10,172 nucleotides of DNA from Candidatus Saccharimonadia bacterium (GCA_023257055.1 JALRDG010000002.1:1-10172), one strand, 5' to 3'. Shown: positions 1 to 5,247, numbered from the stretch's first letter. Notes: generated from the sequence alone by a model not told the origin. Program-made: numbers and translations.

Positions 1-213
1 GGCCAGCCAGTTGACGACATGATCCGTGAACGAGCCGGCATCCAAAAGGGTAGTGGCAAGCCACATTCAGAAAAAGTAGGCAAGATTACTCGCGCTCAAC
101 TCGAGGAAATCGCTGAAATAAAAAAAGATCAGCTCAACGCTATCGACATGGATGGCCGCGTAAAAGTTATCGCCGGATCAGCACGCTCAATGGGTGTTGA
201 AGTCGTCGAATAA
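1..213 (+). CDS. rplK: 50S ribosomal protein L11, C-terminal part (partial, 5' end outside window)
   Basis: The reading frame is open from base 1 and ends at TAA 211-213, leaving the last 70 residues. They match the RNA-binding C-terminal domain of L11, which binds the GTPase-associated region of 23S rRNA. Recognisable blocks are AGIQKGSGKPHSEKVGKIT, then the Q-L-E-E-I-A-E-I-K-K helix, then D-L/I-N-A-D and the closing I-A-G-S-A-R-S-M-G-V-E-V-V-E. The end is full length for the family. A terminator follows 15 bases after the stop, so rplK is not co-transcribed by simple read-through with rplA, which in most bacteria lies immediately downstream but here starts 2.8 kb away. Confidence 0.97.
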   Translation, partial: GQPVDDMIRERAGIQKGSGKPHSEKVGKITRAQLEEIAEIKKDQLNAIDMDGRVKVIAGSARSMGVEVVE

Positions 214-227
214 AGATTACACCTTTG

Positions 228-259
228 AAAATACCGTCAAACTTCTGGCGGTATTTTTT
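228..259 (+). terminator. Intrinsic terminator of rplK
   Basis: A perfect 9-base-pair stem, AAAATACCG (228-236) with CGGTATTTT (249-257), encloses a 12-base loop; the T run spans 254-259. It sits 15 bases after the rplK stop. The stem core is the same as in the terminator after rplA (4024-4065). Confidence 0.88.
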
Positions 260-270
260 ATTTGTCGACA

Positions 271-300
271 TTGCACCATGTGATATAGTTGACGTATACT
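271..300 (+). promoter_or_regulatory. Candidate promoter for the gene at 342
   Basis: TATACT at 295-300 is a good -10 hexamer. TTGCAC at 271-276, 18 bases upstream, is a weak -35 (three matches to TTGACA). An overlapping alternative is TTGTCG (262-267) with TATAGT (284-289), 16-base spacer. Either gives a leader of roughly 35-45 bases. Confidence 0.5.
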
Positions 301-341
301 CCCATAACCGGGATGCACCTTCAAGCCAGAAAGGCATGACA

Positions 342-779
342 ATGCTTCGTCACAAGACCGCCACACGGAATCTCCAGCAGATCATCAGCGACTTCGACAC
401 CGCCGAAATTGAAATGGCAAATCTGTGCGACGTGCTCGACAAGCCTACCGACAAGAAGTCCGCTGCTGCTGCAGTGCGACACGAATCCGATGCGCTCATG
501 ATGCTTGAAGCCGCACAGGCTCGCATGCACGACATGCGTCGTGCGCTTCTGCGACACCCCCATCTACTTGATTCTGCTGAGGATACTACCGTCCTCGAGC
601 TGTATCGCCTGGTGGCCGGGAAGTGTCGCTCGCTGCACGCCTGGGCCGAACAGTTGCTTCGTAGTGGACACGACGAATTCTTCGAAATCTTCTCGGTCGC
701 ATGTGGCACGAAAATGCTGATCCTCCCTACCAAGGAGCCGGATCCGACCACGCAACCTCTGACGATTGTCGCCGCCTGA
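342..779 (+). CDS. Hypothetical alpha-helical protein, 145 aa
   Basis: I do not recognise this protein. The frame is open further upstream to 225, but that would start inside the rplK terminator. ATG 342 is chosen because AGAAAGG (328-334) lies 7 bases before it; the ATG at 336 is only one base from that site. The product is soluble-looking, mostly helical and rich in Ala, Leu, Asp, Glu and Arg. One long amphipathic stretch spans about residues 40-75 (Ala-rich, ending M-H-D-M-R-R-A-L-L-R-H), a second helical region spans about 83-118, and the tail (130-145) is Pro/Thr-rich. There is no signal peptide or membrane segment. It uses more C and G at third codon positions than rplK or rplA. It has its own promoter-like site and a very strong terminator, so it is probably a one-gene unit. 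Confidence 0.75.
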   Translation: MLRHKTATRNLQQIISDFDTAEIEMANLCDVLDKPTDKKSAAAAVRHESDALMMLEAAQARMHDMRRALLRHPHLLDSAEDTTVLELYRLVAGKCRSLHAWAEQLLRSGHDEFFEIFSVACGTKMLILPTKEPDPTTQPLTIVAA

Positions 780-789
780 TGGCAAACCT

Positions 790-845
790 AACGTCCCGAG
801 ATATCTTTGTTTCCACAGAGATATCTCGGGACGTTTTCCTTTTTT
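790..845 (+). terminator. Very strong intrinsic terminator
   Basis: AACGTCCCGAGATATCT (790-806) pairs perfectly with AGATATCTCGGGACGTT (819-835), giving 17 base pairs and a 12-base loop. It is followed by TTTTCCTTTTTT. It starts 10 bases after the stop of the 145-aa gene. Confidence 0.93.
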
Positions 846-880
846 AACAGGGGTCAATAATCTATTGCAATCAATTATTG

Positions 881-912
881 AAAGGAGTATGATTATCTTC
901 ACGAGCCTTTGA
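881..912 (+). other. Orphan ribosome-binding-site-like motif with a 7-codon frame
   Basis: AAAGGAG (881-887) is one of the best Shine-Dalgarno matches in the window. It is followed at one base by ATG (889), opening a frame that reads MIIFTSL and stops at TGA 910-912. One base is too short a spacing for efficient initiation. The motif AAGGAGTATGAWTATSTTC-like here resembles the start of the gene at 2603, where a second ATG lies 7 bases after the site; here that position reads ATC. It may be a decayed gene start or chance. Confidence 0.25.
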
Positions 913-939
913 CTACAAGGAAAGACCGCACGTTACAAT
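909..939 (+). promoter_or_regulatory. Candidate promoter for the two-gene unit 959-1641
   Basis: TTGACT (909-914, five of six to TTGACA) and TACAAT (934-939, five of six to TATAAT) are separated by 19 bases, slightly long. A start near 946 would leave a leader of about 13 bases that still includes most of the GAAGGAAG site before ATG 959. Confidence 0.5.
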
Positions 940-958
940 TTACGAAGGAAGTGACAAA

Positions 959-1159
959 ATGGCCGAGTTATTCGACTTGCTGATGATGTCCATCAACACA
1001 CATCCGGCACTCGTGGAAAACGCCACTCAGCTACTGACAGTGATCGGACTGATCCTACTGTTCTTCGGCATTATTGGCTCATCGCGGTATCACGAATACT
1101 GCGAGCGCGAGTATGCCCGTGAAAAAGTGCGCCATGACAGGGGAATTGGAGACCGATGA
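959..1159 (+). CDS. Small single-pass membrane protein, 66 aa, unknown function
   Basis: The start ATG 959 follows a purine-rich site GAAGGAAG (944-951). The protein has a 23-residue N-terminal part, then one strongly hydrophobic segment at about residues 24-42 (Q-L-L-T-V-I-G-L-I-L-L-F-F-G-I-I-G), then a highly charged tail (R-Y-H-E-Y-C-E-R-E-Y-A-R-E-K...). The positive-rich tail suggests it stays in the cytoplasm with the N-terminus out, by the positive-inside rule. The last codons overlap the next gene by 4 bases (ATGA, 1156-1159), the usual sign of translational coupling. I recognise no family; holin-like, toxin-like and membrane-anchor roles are all possible and none is shown. Confidence 0.72.
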   Translation: MAELFDLLMMSINTHPALVENATQLLTVIGLILLFFGIIGSSRYHEYCEREYAREKVRHDRGIGDR

Positions 1160-1641
1160 TACACGAACGATACGCCCGTATGGGGTGTCGCGCCGAGAAT
1201 GTCGGCGAGCAAGATATTGTCGATTCACTGCTCGCAATACTGCAGCGGATCGACGAAGCGGCAGAAATTTCGCATCAACTTGCATCCTGCCTTACTGGCA
1301 GGGTTAATGTCAGCGAATGTGATGCCCTGCGGCAGCAGCTCGACGATTGCACCGCAGCACTCAGCGACATGATCGCACATCGCCAGTATAAGGTCGACCT
1401 GCTCCATCAAAGAGCCTGCAATGCGCACATTGCTAAGGCATCTGCACGGCAGCAAGAGCTTGACCTGTTCAAGGCATTCAACAAGCAAATCGATGAAACC
1501 GAAGACCAGCTCGAATCCCACCTTGGGGTAGCGAGTGAAGTCATCAAGAACATCGTCCTACTTGTCATGCGGCAGCAGCACGCCCTTCGTAGTATTTGTC
1601 GACGTGAAAGCCAAATGCATACACTTGGCCGAATCGCCTGA
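1156..1641 (+). CDS. Hypothetical helical/coiled-coil protein, 161 aa, coupled to the membrane protein
   Basis: The ATG overlaps the stop of the preceding gene (ATGA), so the start is well placed and translation is probably coupled. The product has no membrane segment and is almost entirely helix-forming. Stretches at about residues 20-45, 56-85 and 95-122 have heptad-like spacing of Leu/Ile/Ala with many Gln, Asp, Glu and Arg, and the region 95-122 is a fair coiled-coil candidate. Five Cys (11, 45, 55, 65, 88) and a sixth at 148 are unusual for its size; there is no CxxC. A simple reading is that it forms a cytoplasmic partner of the upstream single-pass protein. I recognise no family. Confidence 0.75.
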   Translation: MIHERYARMGCRAENVGEQDIVDSLLAILQRIDEAAEISHQLASCLTGRVNVSECDALRQQLDDCTAALSDMIAHRQYKVDLLHQRACNAHIAKASARQQELDLFKAFNKQIDETEDQLESHLGVASEVIKNIVLLVMRQQHALRSICRRESQMHTLGRIA

Positions 1642-1645
1642 AACA

Positions 1646-1693
1646 GCCCCCGGACACATCTGCCATTTGCGCAGCGCGTACCGGGGGCCTTTT
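1646..1693 (+). terminator. Intrinsic terminator of the 959-1641 unit
   Basis: GCCCCCGG (1646-1653) pairs with CCGGGGGC (1681-1688), all G-C pairs, then CTTTT. The enclosed arm of 27 bases is long and may fold further (it contains GCGCAGCGCG). It starts 4 bases after the stop. Confidence 0.8.
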
Positions 1694-1712
1694 CGTATCA
1701 ACCAAAAAAATG

Positions 1713-1754
1713 AAAAAGCCCGGAAGCAAACAAACGCGTTGTTTACTTCCAGGC
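1713..1754 (-). terminator. Intrinsic terminator of the minus-strand gene 1768-2175
   Basis: On the minus strand GCC-T-GGAAG-T-AAACAA pairs with TTGTTT-G-CTTCC-G-GGC around a short CGCGT-type loop, followed by CTTTTTCA. Plus-strand limits of the hairpin are 1718-1754 and the T run is the AAAAA at 1713-1717. It lies 13 bases past the stop of the minus-strand gene. Confidence 0.85.
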
Positions 1755-1767
1755 GGAGATGTTCTCG

Positions 1768-2175
1768 TCATTCTGCTTGTGCAGTCAACGGTTCGCAATG
1801 ATGTAGCAGGGGAATCGTAGCGGCCGGCGCATCACCAACCATCAAGGCAACTGTATCACGATCAACACCGCAGATACTGTGTGCGATTTCCGAGATAGCA
1901 CGAGTTTCTACAGATTCCCGGCCACGACCACAGTGAATGCGAGGAAAGTACAGGCCACTAATAAACACTGGTGCAGTATCAAGCTCCTTTAGTAGAATAA
2001 ATAGCTTCGCAAAGACTACAAGCCCCGCCGTCTTATCAACGTACAGAGCGCTCCATGCGTCGCTACTGCCATACACTCGAACGATCTTCAGTGCATCTTC
2101 AGGTGCAATGTCTTCGTATGCCATGACGGATGAAATGTGATAGGTACTGATTATGACATCTTGTATTTTCGGCAT
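1768..2175 (-). CDS. Hypothetical protein, 135 aa
   Basis: The open frame extends to 2205, but ATG 2175 is chosen: AGGAG lies 6 bases before it on the minus strand, and a promoter just upstream would put the transcript start near 2204. The sequence predicts a compact mixed alpha/beta fold: a beta strand with I-I-S-T-Y-H-I (about 8-14), a helix (24-33), two beta strands (W-S-A-L-Y-V-D, G-L-V-V-F-A-K, about 41-57), a helix (58-65), strands around V-F-I-S-G-L-Y-F (70-77) and a helix (92-102). There is no signal peptide. It stands alone between its own promoter and terminator, opposite in direction to its neighbours. Function unknown. Confidence 0.72.
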   Translation of the reverse strand: MPKIQDVIISTYHISSVMAYEDIAPEDALKIVRVYGSSDAWSALYVDKTAGLVVFAKLFILLKELDTAPVFISGLYFPRIHCGRGRESVETRAISEIAHSICGVDRDTVALMVGDAPAATIPLLHHCEPLTAQAE

Positions 2176-2210
2176 TGACACTCCTAAGCTAGCCGATGAG
2201 AACATATATT

Positions 2211-2238
2211 ATTTTACCATTAATTTAGCTTTATTCAA
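2211..2238 (-). promoter_or_regulatory. Promoter of the minus-strand gene 1768-2175
   Basis: Read on the minus strand: TTGAAT (plus 2233-2238), a 16-base spacer ending in TGG, then TAAAAT (plus 2211-2216). Predicted start near 2204 gives a 29-base leader containing the AGGAG site. Two similar segments, ATTTTACCATTAATTTAG (from 2211) and CTTTACCATCAATTATAG (from 2247), form an imperfect direct repeat across the promoter and could be operator sites. Confidence 0.6.
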
Positions 2239-2275
2239 CCATTATCTTTACCATCAATTATAGGAATTTCTAGAA

Positions 2276-2305
2276 TTGCAGTCGCAACGAATAGCGCGCT
2301 ATACT
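2276..2305 (+). promoter_or_regulatory. Promoter reading into the gene-free stretch
   Basis: TTGCAG (2276-2281, four of six) and TATACT (2300-2305, five of six) are 18 bases apart. Transcription would begin near 2312. The site is divergent from the minus-strand promoter at 2211-2238, and the 8-base palindrome TTCTAGAA (2268-2275) abuts its -35. Confidence 0.6.
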
Positions 2306-2311
2306 AAGGGT

Positions 2312-2555
2312 AGGTTATGGGAGTACTGGAACAGCGATCACATTCGTGATAGTTACACCTTTTTACTGCCAAGCCATCAAAACCCACGCACACACACTAG
2401 CTCACGTACTGATTAGAAAGAGCGAAGCGTCCCTGCAAACCATATTCAAAGTTACTTCAGACGTAACGTAACATGATCTTACGCGGTATCATGTGCGGTC
2501 TCGTAGCTCATACTCAAAATCCGCCGCTGACCATTATTTTCTCAGGTCAGTTTTT
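2312..2555 (+). ncRNA. Candidate small RNA or long regulatory leader
   Basis: This stretch without a convincing gene is bounded by a promoter-like pair (2276-2305) and an intrinsic-terminator-like hairpin (2527-2555), so a discrete transcript of about 240 bases is plausible. Local hairpins visible are ATCAC/GTGAT (2338-2351), GTTAC/GTAAC (about 2451-2466) and ACATGAT/ATCATGT (2471-2477 with 2488-2494). GCGG (2495-2498) could pair with CCGC just before or within the 5' arm of the terminator and might act as an alternative structure. A 10-codon frame, MGVLEQRSHS, opens at 2317 almost at the predicted transcript start and could be a leader peptide. It does not resemble tmRNA, RNase P RNA, SRP RNA or a tRNA. 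It may instead be the 5' leader of the gene at 2603. Confidence 0.42.
2527..2555 (+). terminator. Intrinsic-terminator-like hairpin upstream of the gene at 2603
   Basis: CTGACC (2527-2532) pairs with GGTCAG (2545-2550) around a 12-base A/T-rich loop and is followed by TTTTTGTTTT. Six base pairs is short but the T run is good. It lies 48 bases before ATG 2603, a position typical of a terminator used for attenuation. Confidence 0.6.
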
Positions 2556-2602
2556 GTTTTACCTAAAAATACATGTAAAACCACCACTTAAGGAGTATGA
2601 AT

Positions 2603-2857
2603 ATGTCAAAATCTATTACCATTAATCGTCCGGTAGCAATCACTTCGATGGGCTTTGGTCGCGATATGCGAGCCATCCCGCGCCGAATGGAGTTTGACGG
2701 ACAAACCTATGATTTCGCTGATAGCGGTTTGCGAACCGTCGTGCGAAAAGGGGAGCGAATCCTTCAGTTCCTGATGATGAGCGACGGCAACCGCGATTTT
2801 CAGCTGAAAAGCGATAATCATGGCGGAAGCTGGACACTCGTCAGCATGAGCATGTAA
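2603..2857 (+). CDS. Hypothetical small protein, 84 aa
   Basis: Two ATGs follow the strong site TTAAGGAG (2588-2595). The first (2597) is one base away; the second (2603) is 7 bases away and is chosen, giving MSKSITINRPV. The product is basic and looks like a small beta-rich domain: strands around S-I-T-I, A-I-P-R-R-M-E-F-D, Q-T-Y-D-F, L-R-T-V-V-R-K-G, R-I-L-Q-F-L-M-M-S, F-Q-L-K-S and W-T-L-V-S-M. Paired Arg/Lys residues could suit nucleic-acid binding, but that is a guess. No family recognised. It may be transcribed from 2276-2305 through the terminator at 2527-2555, or from a weak local site (TTGTTT at 2554, TGTAAAAC near 2574). Confidence 0.78.
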   Translation: MSKSITINRPVAITSMGFGRDMRAIPRRMEFDGQTYDFADSGLRTVVRKGERILQFLMMSDGNRDFQLKSDNHGGSWTLVSMSM

Positions 2858-2875
2858 AGCTCGTCGGTAATAGTA

Positions 2876-2907
2876 AATGTCACCCTGAAATATGGGTGGC
2901 ATTTTTT
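2876..2907 (+). terminator. Intrinsic terminator of the 84-aa gene
   Basis: AATGTCACCC (2876-2885) pairs with GGGTGGCATT (2894-2903), ten pairs including one T-G, with an 8-base loop, followed by TTTTT. Confidence 0.9.
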
Positions 2908-2916
2908 AATAAATCA

Positions 2917-2939
2917 TGCTAAAATAACTACTGTATAAA
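2917..2939 (+). promoter_or_regulatory. Candidate promoter of rplA
   Basis: TGCTAAAAT (2917-2925) is an extended -10; TATAAA (2934-2939) is a second possible -10 nine bases on. No good -35 is visible. Because a terminator closes at 2907 and rplA starts at 2994, a promoter must lie in this gap unless read-through supplies the transcript. Confidence 0.42.
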
Positions 2940-2944
2940 TCAAT

Positions 2945-2976
2945 GTTTGGGAGGCCTAATACGCCGCTTGCACCAC
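2945..2976 (+). promoter_or_regulatory. Possible L1-binding leader upstream of rplA
   Basis: The segment GTTTGGGAGGCCTAATACG (2945-2963) followed by CACCAC (2971-2976) resembles the GUGGGAGG ... ACCAC signal that I recall in front of rplA in many Gram-positive bacteria, thought to mimic the 23S rRNA site of L1 and give autoregulation. The match is partial: the outer GG/CC pairing survives, but the terminal G-C and U-A pairs are weak. This is inference from memory of the motif. Confidence 0.35.
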
Positions 2977-2993
2977 AGAAAGGATTCACCTAT

Positions 2994-4013
2994 ATGGCGA
3001 AATCAAAAGCAGATTTGCTTGCAGAAGCAAAAGGACTCGGCTTGGAAGTAACAGAAAAGAATACTGTTGCTGAAATTACCGCTGCAATCGCAGCAATGGA
3101 AGCCGCTCCAGCACCAGAAGCAGTCGAAGAGGTAGTTATTGTTACAGAAGATGTAACCGCTACCGACAAACCATCAGCTAAGGCCGGTAAGCGAAGCGAA
3201 AAAGCACAGCGCGAAGCTGCAGAGCTTGCTGAAAAAGAAGCTCGCAAAGAAGCTGGTGATACCTCAAGCCAAGATGGCGAAGAAGCAACCAAAAAAGGTC
3301 CGAAGCCAGTTACTCGCACACGCCTAGAGCGCCGCGGTAAGAGCTACCGCAAAGTTGCAGAGCAAGTCGAAGCTGGTAAAGTGTACAGCCTCGAAGAAGC
3401 ACTTGAACTCGCAACTAAAACCAACCCAGCTAAATTTGATGCAAGCGTCGAAGTACACGTACGACTCGGTGTCGACCCACGTCAAGCCGACCAAAACATT
3501 CGAGCAACCGTCAGCCTACCTAACGGTACTGGTAAAGACGTGCGCGTCGCCGTATTTGCCCCAGAAGCAGACCACAAGGCAGCCAAAGCAGCTGGCGCTG
3601 ATATCGTTGGCGACGAAGACTTCCTGAAGCAGCTCGACAAGCAAGAACTAAACTTTGACATTCTTGTCGCAACACCACAGTACATGCCAAAACTTGGTAA
3701 GTACGCCCGCGTTCTTGGTCCACGTGGCCTGATGCCAAACCCGAAGAGCGGTACGGTTGCAGTTGACGTAGCAAAGGCCGTTACCGAAGCAAAGGCCGGT
3801 AAGGTTGAGTACCGCGTCGACAAGCAAGCAATTGTCCACTTGTCTATCGGTAAGGTTTCATTTGGCGCAGAAAAACTCGCAGAAAATGCCAAGGCATTCT
3901 TTGACAGCCTACAAAGCCAAAAGCCATCAAGTCTTAAGGCTAGCTACGTGCACACGACAGCTATCAGCACCACACAGGGTCCTGGTATTAAAGTCGAGAA
4001 CGTCGTTCGTTAA
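2994..4013 (+). CDS. rplA: 50S ribosomal protein L1 with N-terminal extension, 339 aa
   Basis: L1 binds 23S rRNA at the mobile L1 stalk, helps release deacylated tRNA from the E site, and often represses its own mRNA. The start ATG 2994 is set by AGAAAGGA (2977-2984); the in-frame ATG at 2943 has no such site and lies in the leader. The L1 core runs from about residue 117 (K-S-Y-R-K-V) to the end and carries the family signature at about 242-254 (LGPRGLMPNPKSGTV). A normal L1 is about 230 residues; this one has about 110 extra at the N-terminus. Residues 1-35 (K-A-D-L-L-A-E-A-K-G-L-G-L-E-V ... T-V-A-E-I-T-A-A-I) look like a small helix-extended-helix fold of the HeH/SAP or Rho-N type. Residues 36-110 are a low-complexity Ala/Glu/Lys linker. 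The gene ends at a bidirectional terminator. Confidence 0.96.
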   Translation: MAKSKADLLAEAKGLGLEVTEKNTVAEITAAIAAMEAAPAPEAVEEVVIVTEDVTATDKPSAKAGKRSEKAQREAAELAEKEARKEAGDTSSQDGEEATKKGPKPVTRTRLERRGKSYRKVAEQVEAGKVYSLEEALELATKTNPAKFDASVEVHVRLGVDPRQADQNIRATVSLPNGTGKDVRVAVFAPEADHKAAKAAGADIVGDEDFLKQLDKQELNFDILVATPQYMPKLGKYARVLGPRGLMPNPKSGTVAVDVAKAVTEAKAGKVEYRVDKQAIVHLSIGKVSFGAEKLAENAKAFFDSLQSQKPSSLKASYVHTTAISTTQGPGIKVENVVR

Positions 4014-4023
4014 TACACGAAAT

Positions 4024-4065
4024 ATACTAAAAATACCGCTTCGTCCGAGGCGGTATTTTTAGTAT
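4024..4065. terminator. Bidirectional intrinsic terminator between rplA and the 340-aa gene
   Basis: ATACTAAAAATACCGC (4024-4039) pairs perfectly with GCGGTATTTTTAGTAT (4050-4065): 16 base pairs with a 10-base loop. T runs lie in the stem on both strands, so it can serve rplA on the plus strand and the convergent gene 4077-5099 on the minus strand. The stop codons lie 10 and 11 bases from its ends. Confidence 0.9.
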
Positions 4066-4076
4066 GTAATAAGTTG

Positions 4077-5099
4077 CTAGGCAGCTCTATGAAAAACTTC
4101 AACAACCTGCTCGGCAGCTTTTCTACCTAGCAGAATAATCTTTCCTGACAGTGTGTGCGGCTCTTTTTCATGATGACGCGCTAGCTCCTTAGCAGGGTCA
4201 TGGTGGGTCTCCGACGAAGCAACATACTGACGTCTACGCTCACGCGTGACAGCTTGCGTATCACTACCTACGACAGACATCGGTACTTTCATCGTACGAG
4301 GGCGTCGTCGCACAGAATCAAGATCGAGTGGGTCAATAACTGTTTCAGGCAGGCTACCGGTTGTTGGAATAATGCGGGCAATCTCATCATCGACAAAACG
4401 CGGCGCAACAGATACTTCGCCGTCATCCCACAGCGCATCCTCGACACTGTCTCGAAGTTCTGGCGTACAATCAACATATCGATCAACCGATAGGATAATT
4501 TCAGGAATATTCATTTCGCCAACATATGTCGAATCGAGCGTTCGATAGCCATCGTGAGTTTTCGTGTAGTCATTGATTTTGCGCAAGCGGAGGTGTCGAG
4601 GATAATCGTCGAAATAGGGATCTTCGGCATACAGCGCATCACCAATCTCTTTAACTGTCAGTGGAACACAGCGTTCAACGAACAACCCTGGCGCATCCGC
4701 ATCGCTCGAAGTTTCTTGAAGATGCATACGATAGACCTCGTCCGTATTGGGTTTTGATAGCGCAGTCTCACCGATCCGAACGATTTCTTGATAGAGATGA
4801 ACGTCTGCCTGCTTACGTGCTCGGCTCGTCGCCATAAGAAAATCCGGATCAATATCCCTTCGGTCCATGACTTCGAGCTTTCGATTTATTTGACGTCGTG
4901 CGACGGCCAGTTTTGCCGCAAAGCCTTTGAATGTGTCCATTTCGTGAGTATGGAAACCAACAGCTGCATTTACTTTTGATACAAGAGCGTCGATCGTAGT
5001 AATAGTACTTTCATCAAGTATCTCAGTACGATCCTGCAACTCTTTCGTCTGATCCTGAAGAGCGATATGATGATCTAGTTGTTCCGCACCCTGAGTCAT
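4077..5099 (-). CDS. Hypothetical protein, 340 aa
   Basis: I do not recognise a family. The N-terminal third (about 1-112) is helical: residues 5-30 are Gln/Asp/Glu-rich and look coiled-coil, and 55-80 contain A-A-K-L-A-V-A-R-R-Q-I-N-R-K-L. The middle (about 135-250) is acidic, rich in Asp and Tyr with D-P-Y-F-D-D-Y, and may be a mixed alpha/beta domain with a strand I-P-E-I-I-L-S-V-D. After about 260 comes a basic, probably disordered stretch with two Arg clusters (264-268, 286-290) and His pairs, then a short amphipathic C-terminal helix (318-338, I-I-L-L-G-R-K-A-A-E-Q-V-V-E-V). No signal peptide or clear membrane span. No strong Shine-Dalgarno precedes ATG 5099 (GAAAGAA is 12-13 bases away), so an internal start is possible. 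It is its own transcription unit. Confidence 0.8.
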   Translation of the reverse strand: MTQGAEQLDHHIALQDQTKELQDRTEILDESTITTIDALVSKVNAAVGFHTHEMDTFKGFAAKLAVARRQINRKLEVMDRRDIDPDFLMATSRARKQADVHLYQEIVRIGETALSKPNTDEVYRMHLQETSSDADAPGLFVERCVPLTVKEIGDALYAEDPYFDDYPRHLRLRKINDYTKTHDGYRTLDSTYVGEMNIPEIILSVDRYVDCTPELRDSVEDALWDDGEVSVAPRFVDDEIARIIPTTGSLPETVIDPLDLDSVRRRPRTMKVPMSVVGSDTQAVTRERRRQYVASSETHHDPAKELARHHEKEPHTLSGKIILLGRKAAEQVVEVFHRAA

Positions 5100-5137
5100 T
5101 CGTCTGTCAATTCTTTCGTAGTTAAGTAGATAGTTTT

Positions 5138-5161
5138 ATTATACATAAGTCAAGCGCTTAT
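5138..5161 (-). promoter_or_regulatory. Promoter (and possible operator) of the 340-aa gene
   Basis: A perfect TATAAT lies on the minus strand at plus 5138-5143, giving a start near 5131 and a 30-base leader. No good -35 sits at 17 bases. Just upstream, between the -10 and -35 positions, is ATAAG-N7-CTTAT (5145-5161) containing the palindrome AAGCGCTT, which could be a repressor site. Elsewhere in the 148-base gap, the thyA promoter is not clear; TTTGATAAG near 5217 is the nearest -10-like sequence. Confidence 0.5.
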
Positions 5162-5247
5162 ATTACATAAAATGGCACTTTATTTAGTAAAAATTACCAC
5201 ATACCGCTTTCGCTTGGTTTGATAAGCTAGTAGAGAAGAGGGGAAGT

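Noticed and set aside
225..341. N-terminal extension of the 145-aa protein to ATG 225
   Set aside because: That start lies in the rplK terminator region and upstream of the gene's likely promoter, with no ribosome binding site; ATG 342 has one.
564..902. Minus-strand frame of 112 codons across the 145-aa gene and its terminator
   Set aside because: It runs through the perfect terminator hairpin and antisense to a better-supported gene, with no ribosome binding site.
2176..2205. Ten-residue N-terminal extension of the 135-aa minus-strand protein
   Set aside because: The predicted transcript begins near 2204, and the AGGAG site points to ATG 2175.
2312..2555. tmRNA, RNase P RNA or SRP RNA in the gene-free stretch
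   Set aside because: None of the conserved core sequences I know for these RNAs is present.
2943..2993. Start of L1 at ATG 2943
   Set aside because: No ribosome binding site; the extra 17 residues are encoded by the leader, and AGAAAGGA fits ATG 2994.
3482..3892. Minus-strand frames inside rplA
   Set aside because: They are shadows of a highly conserved gene and their codons follow its frame.
4200..4548. Plus-strand frames inside the 340-aa minus-strand gene
   Set aside because: Shorter, overlapping in two frames, and without promoter or ribosome binding site; the minus frame has a perfect TATAAT and a shared terminator.
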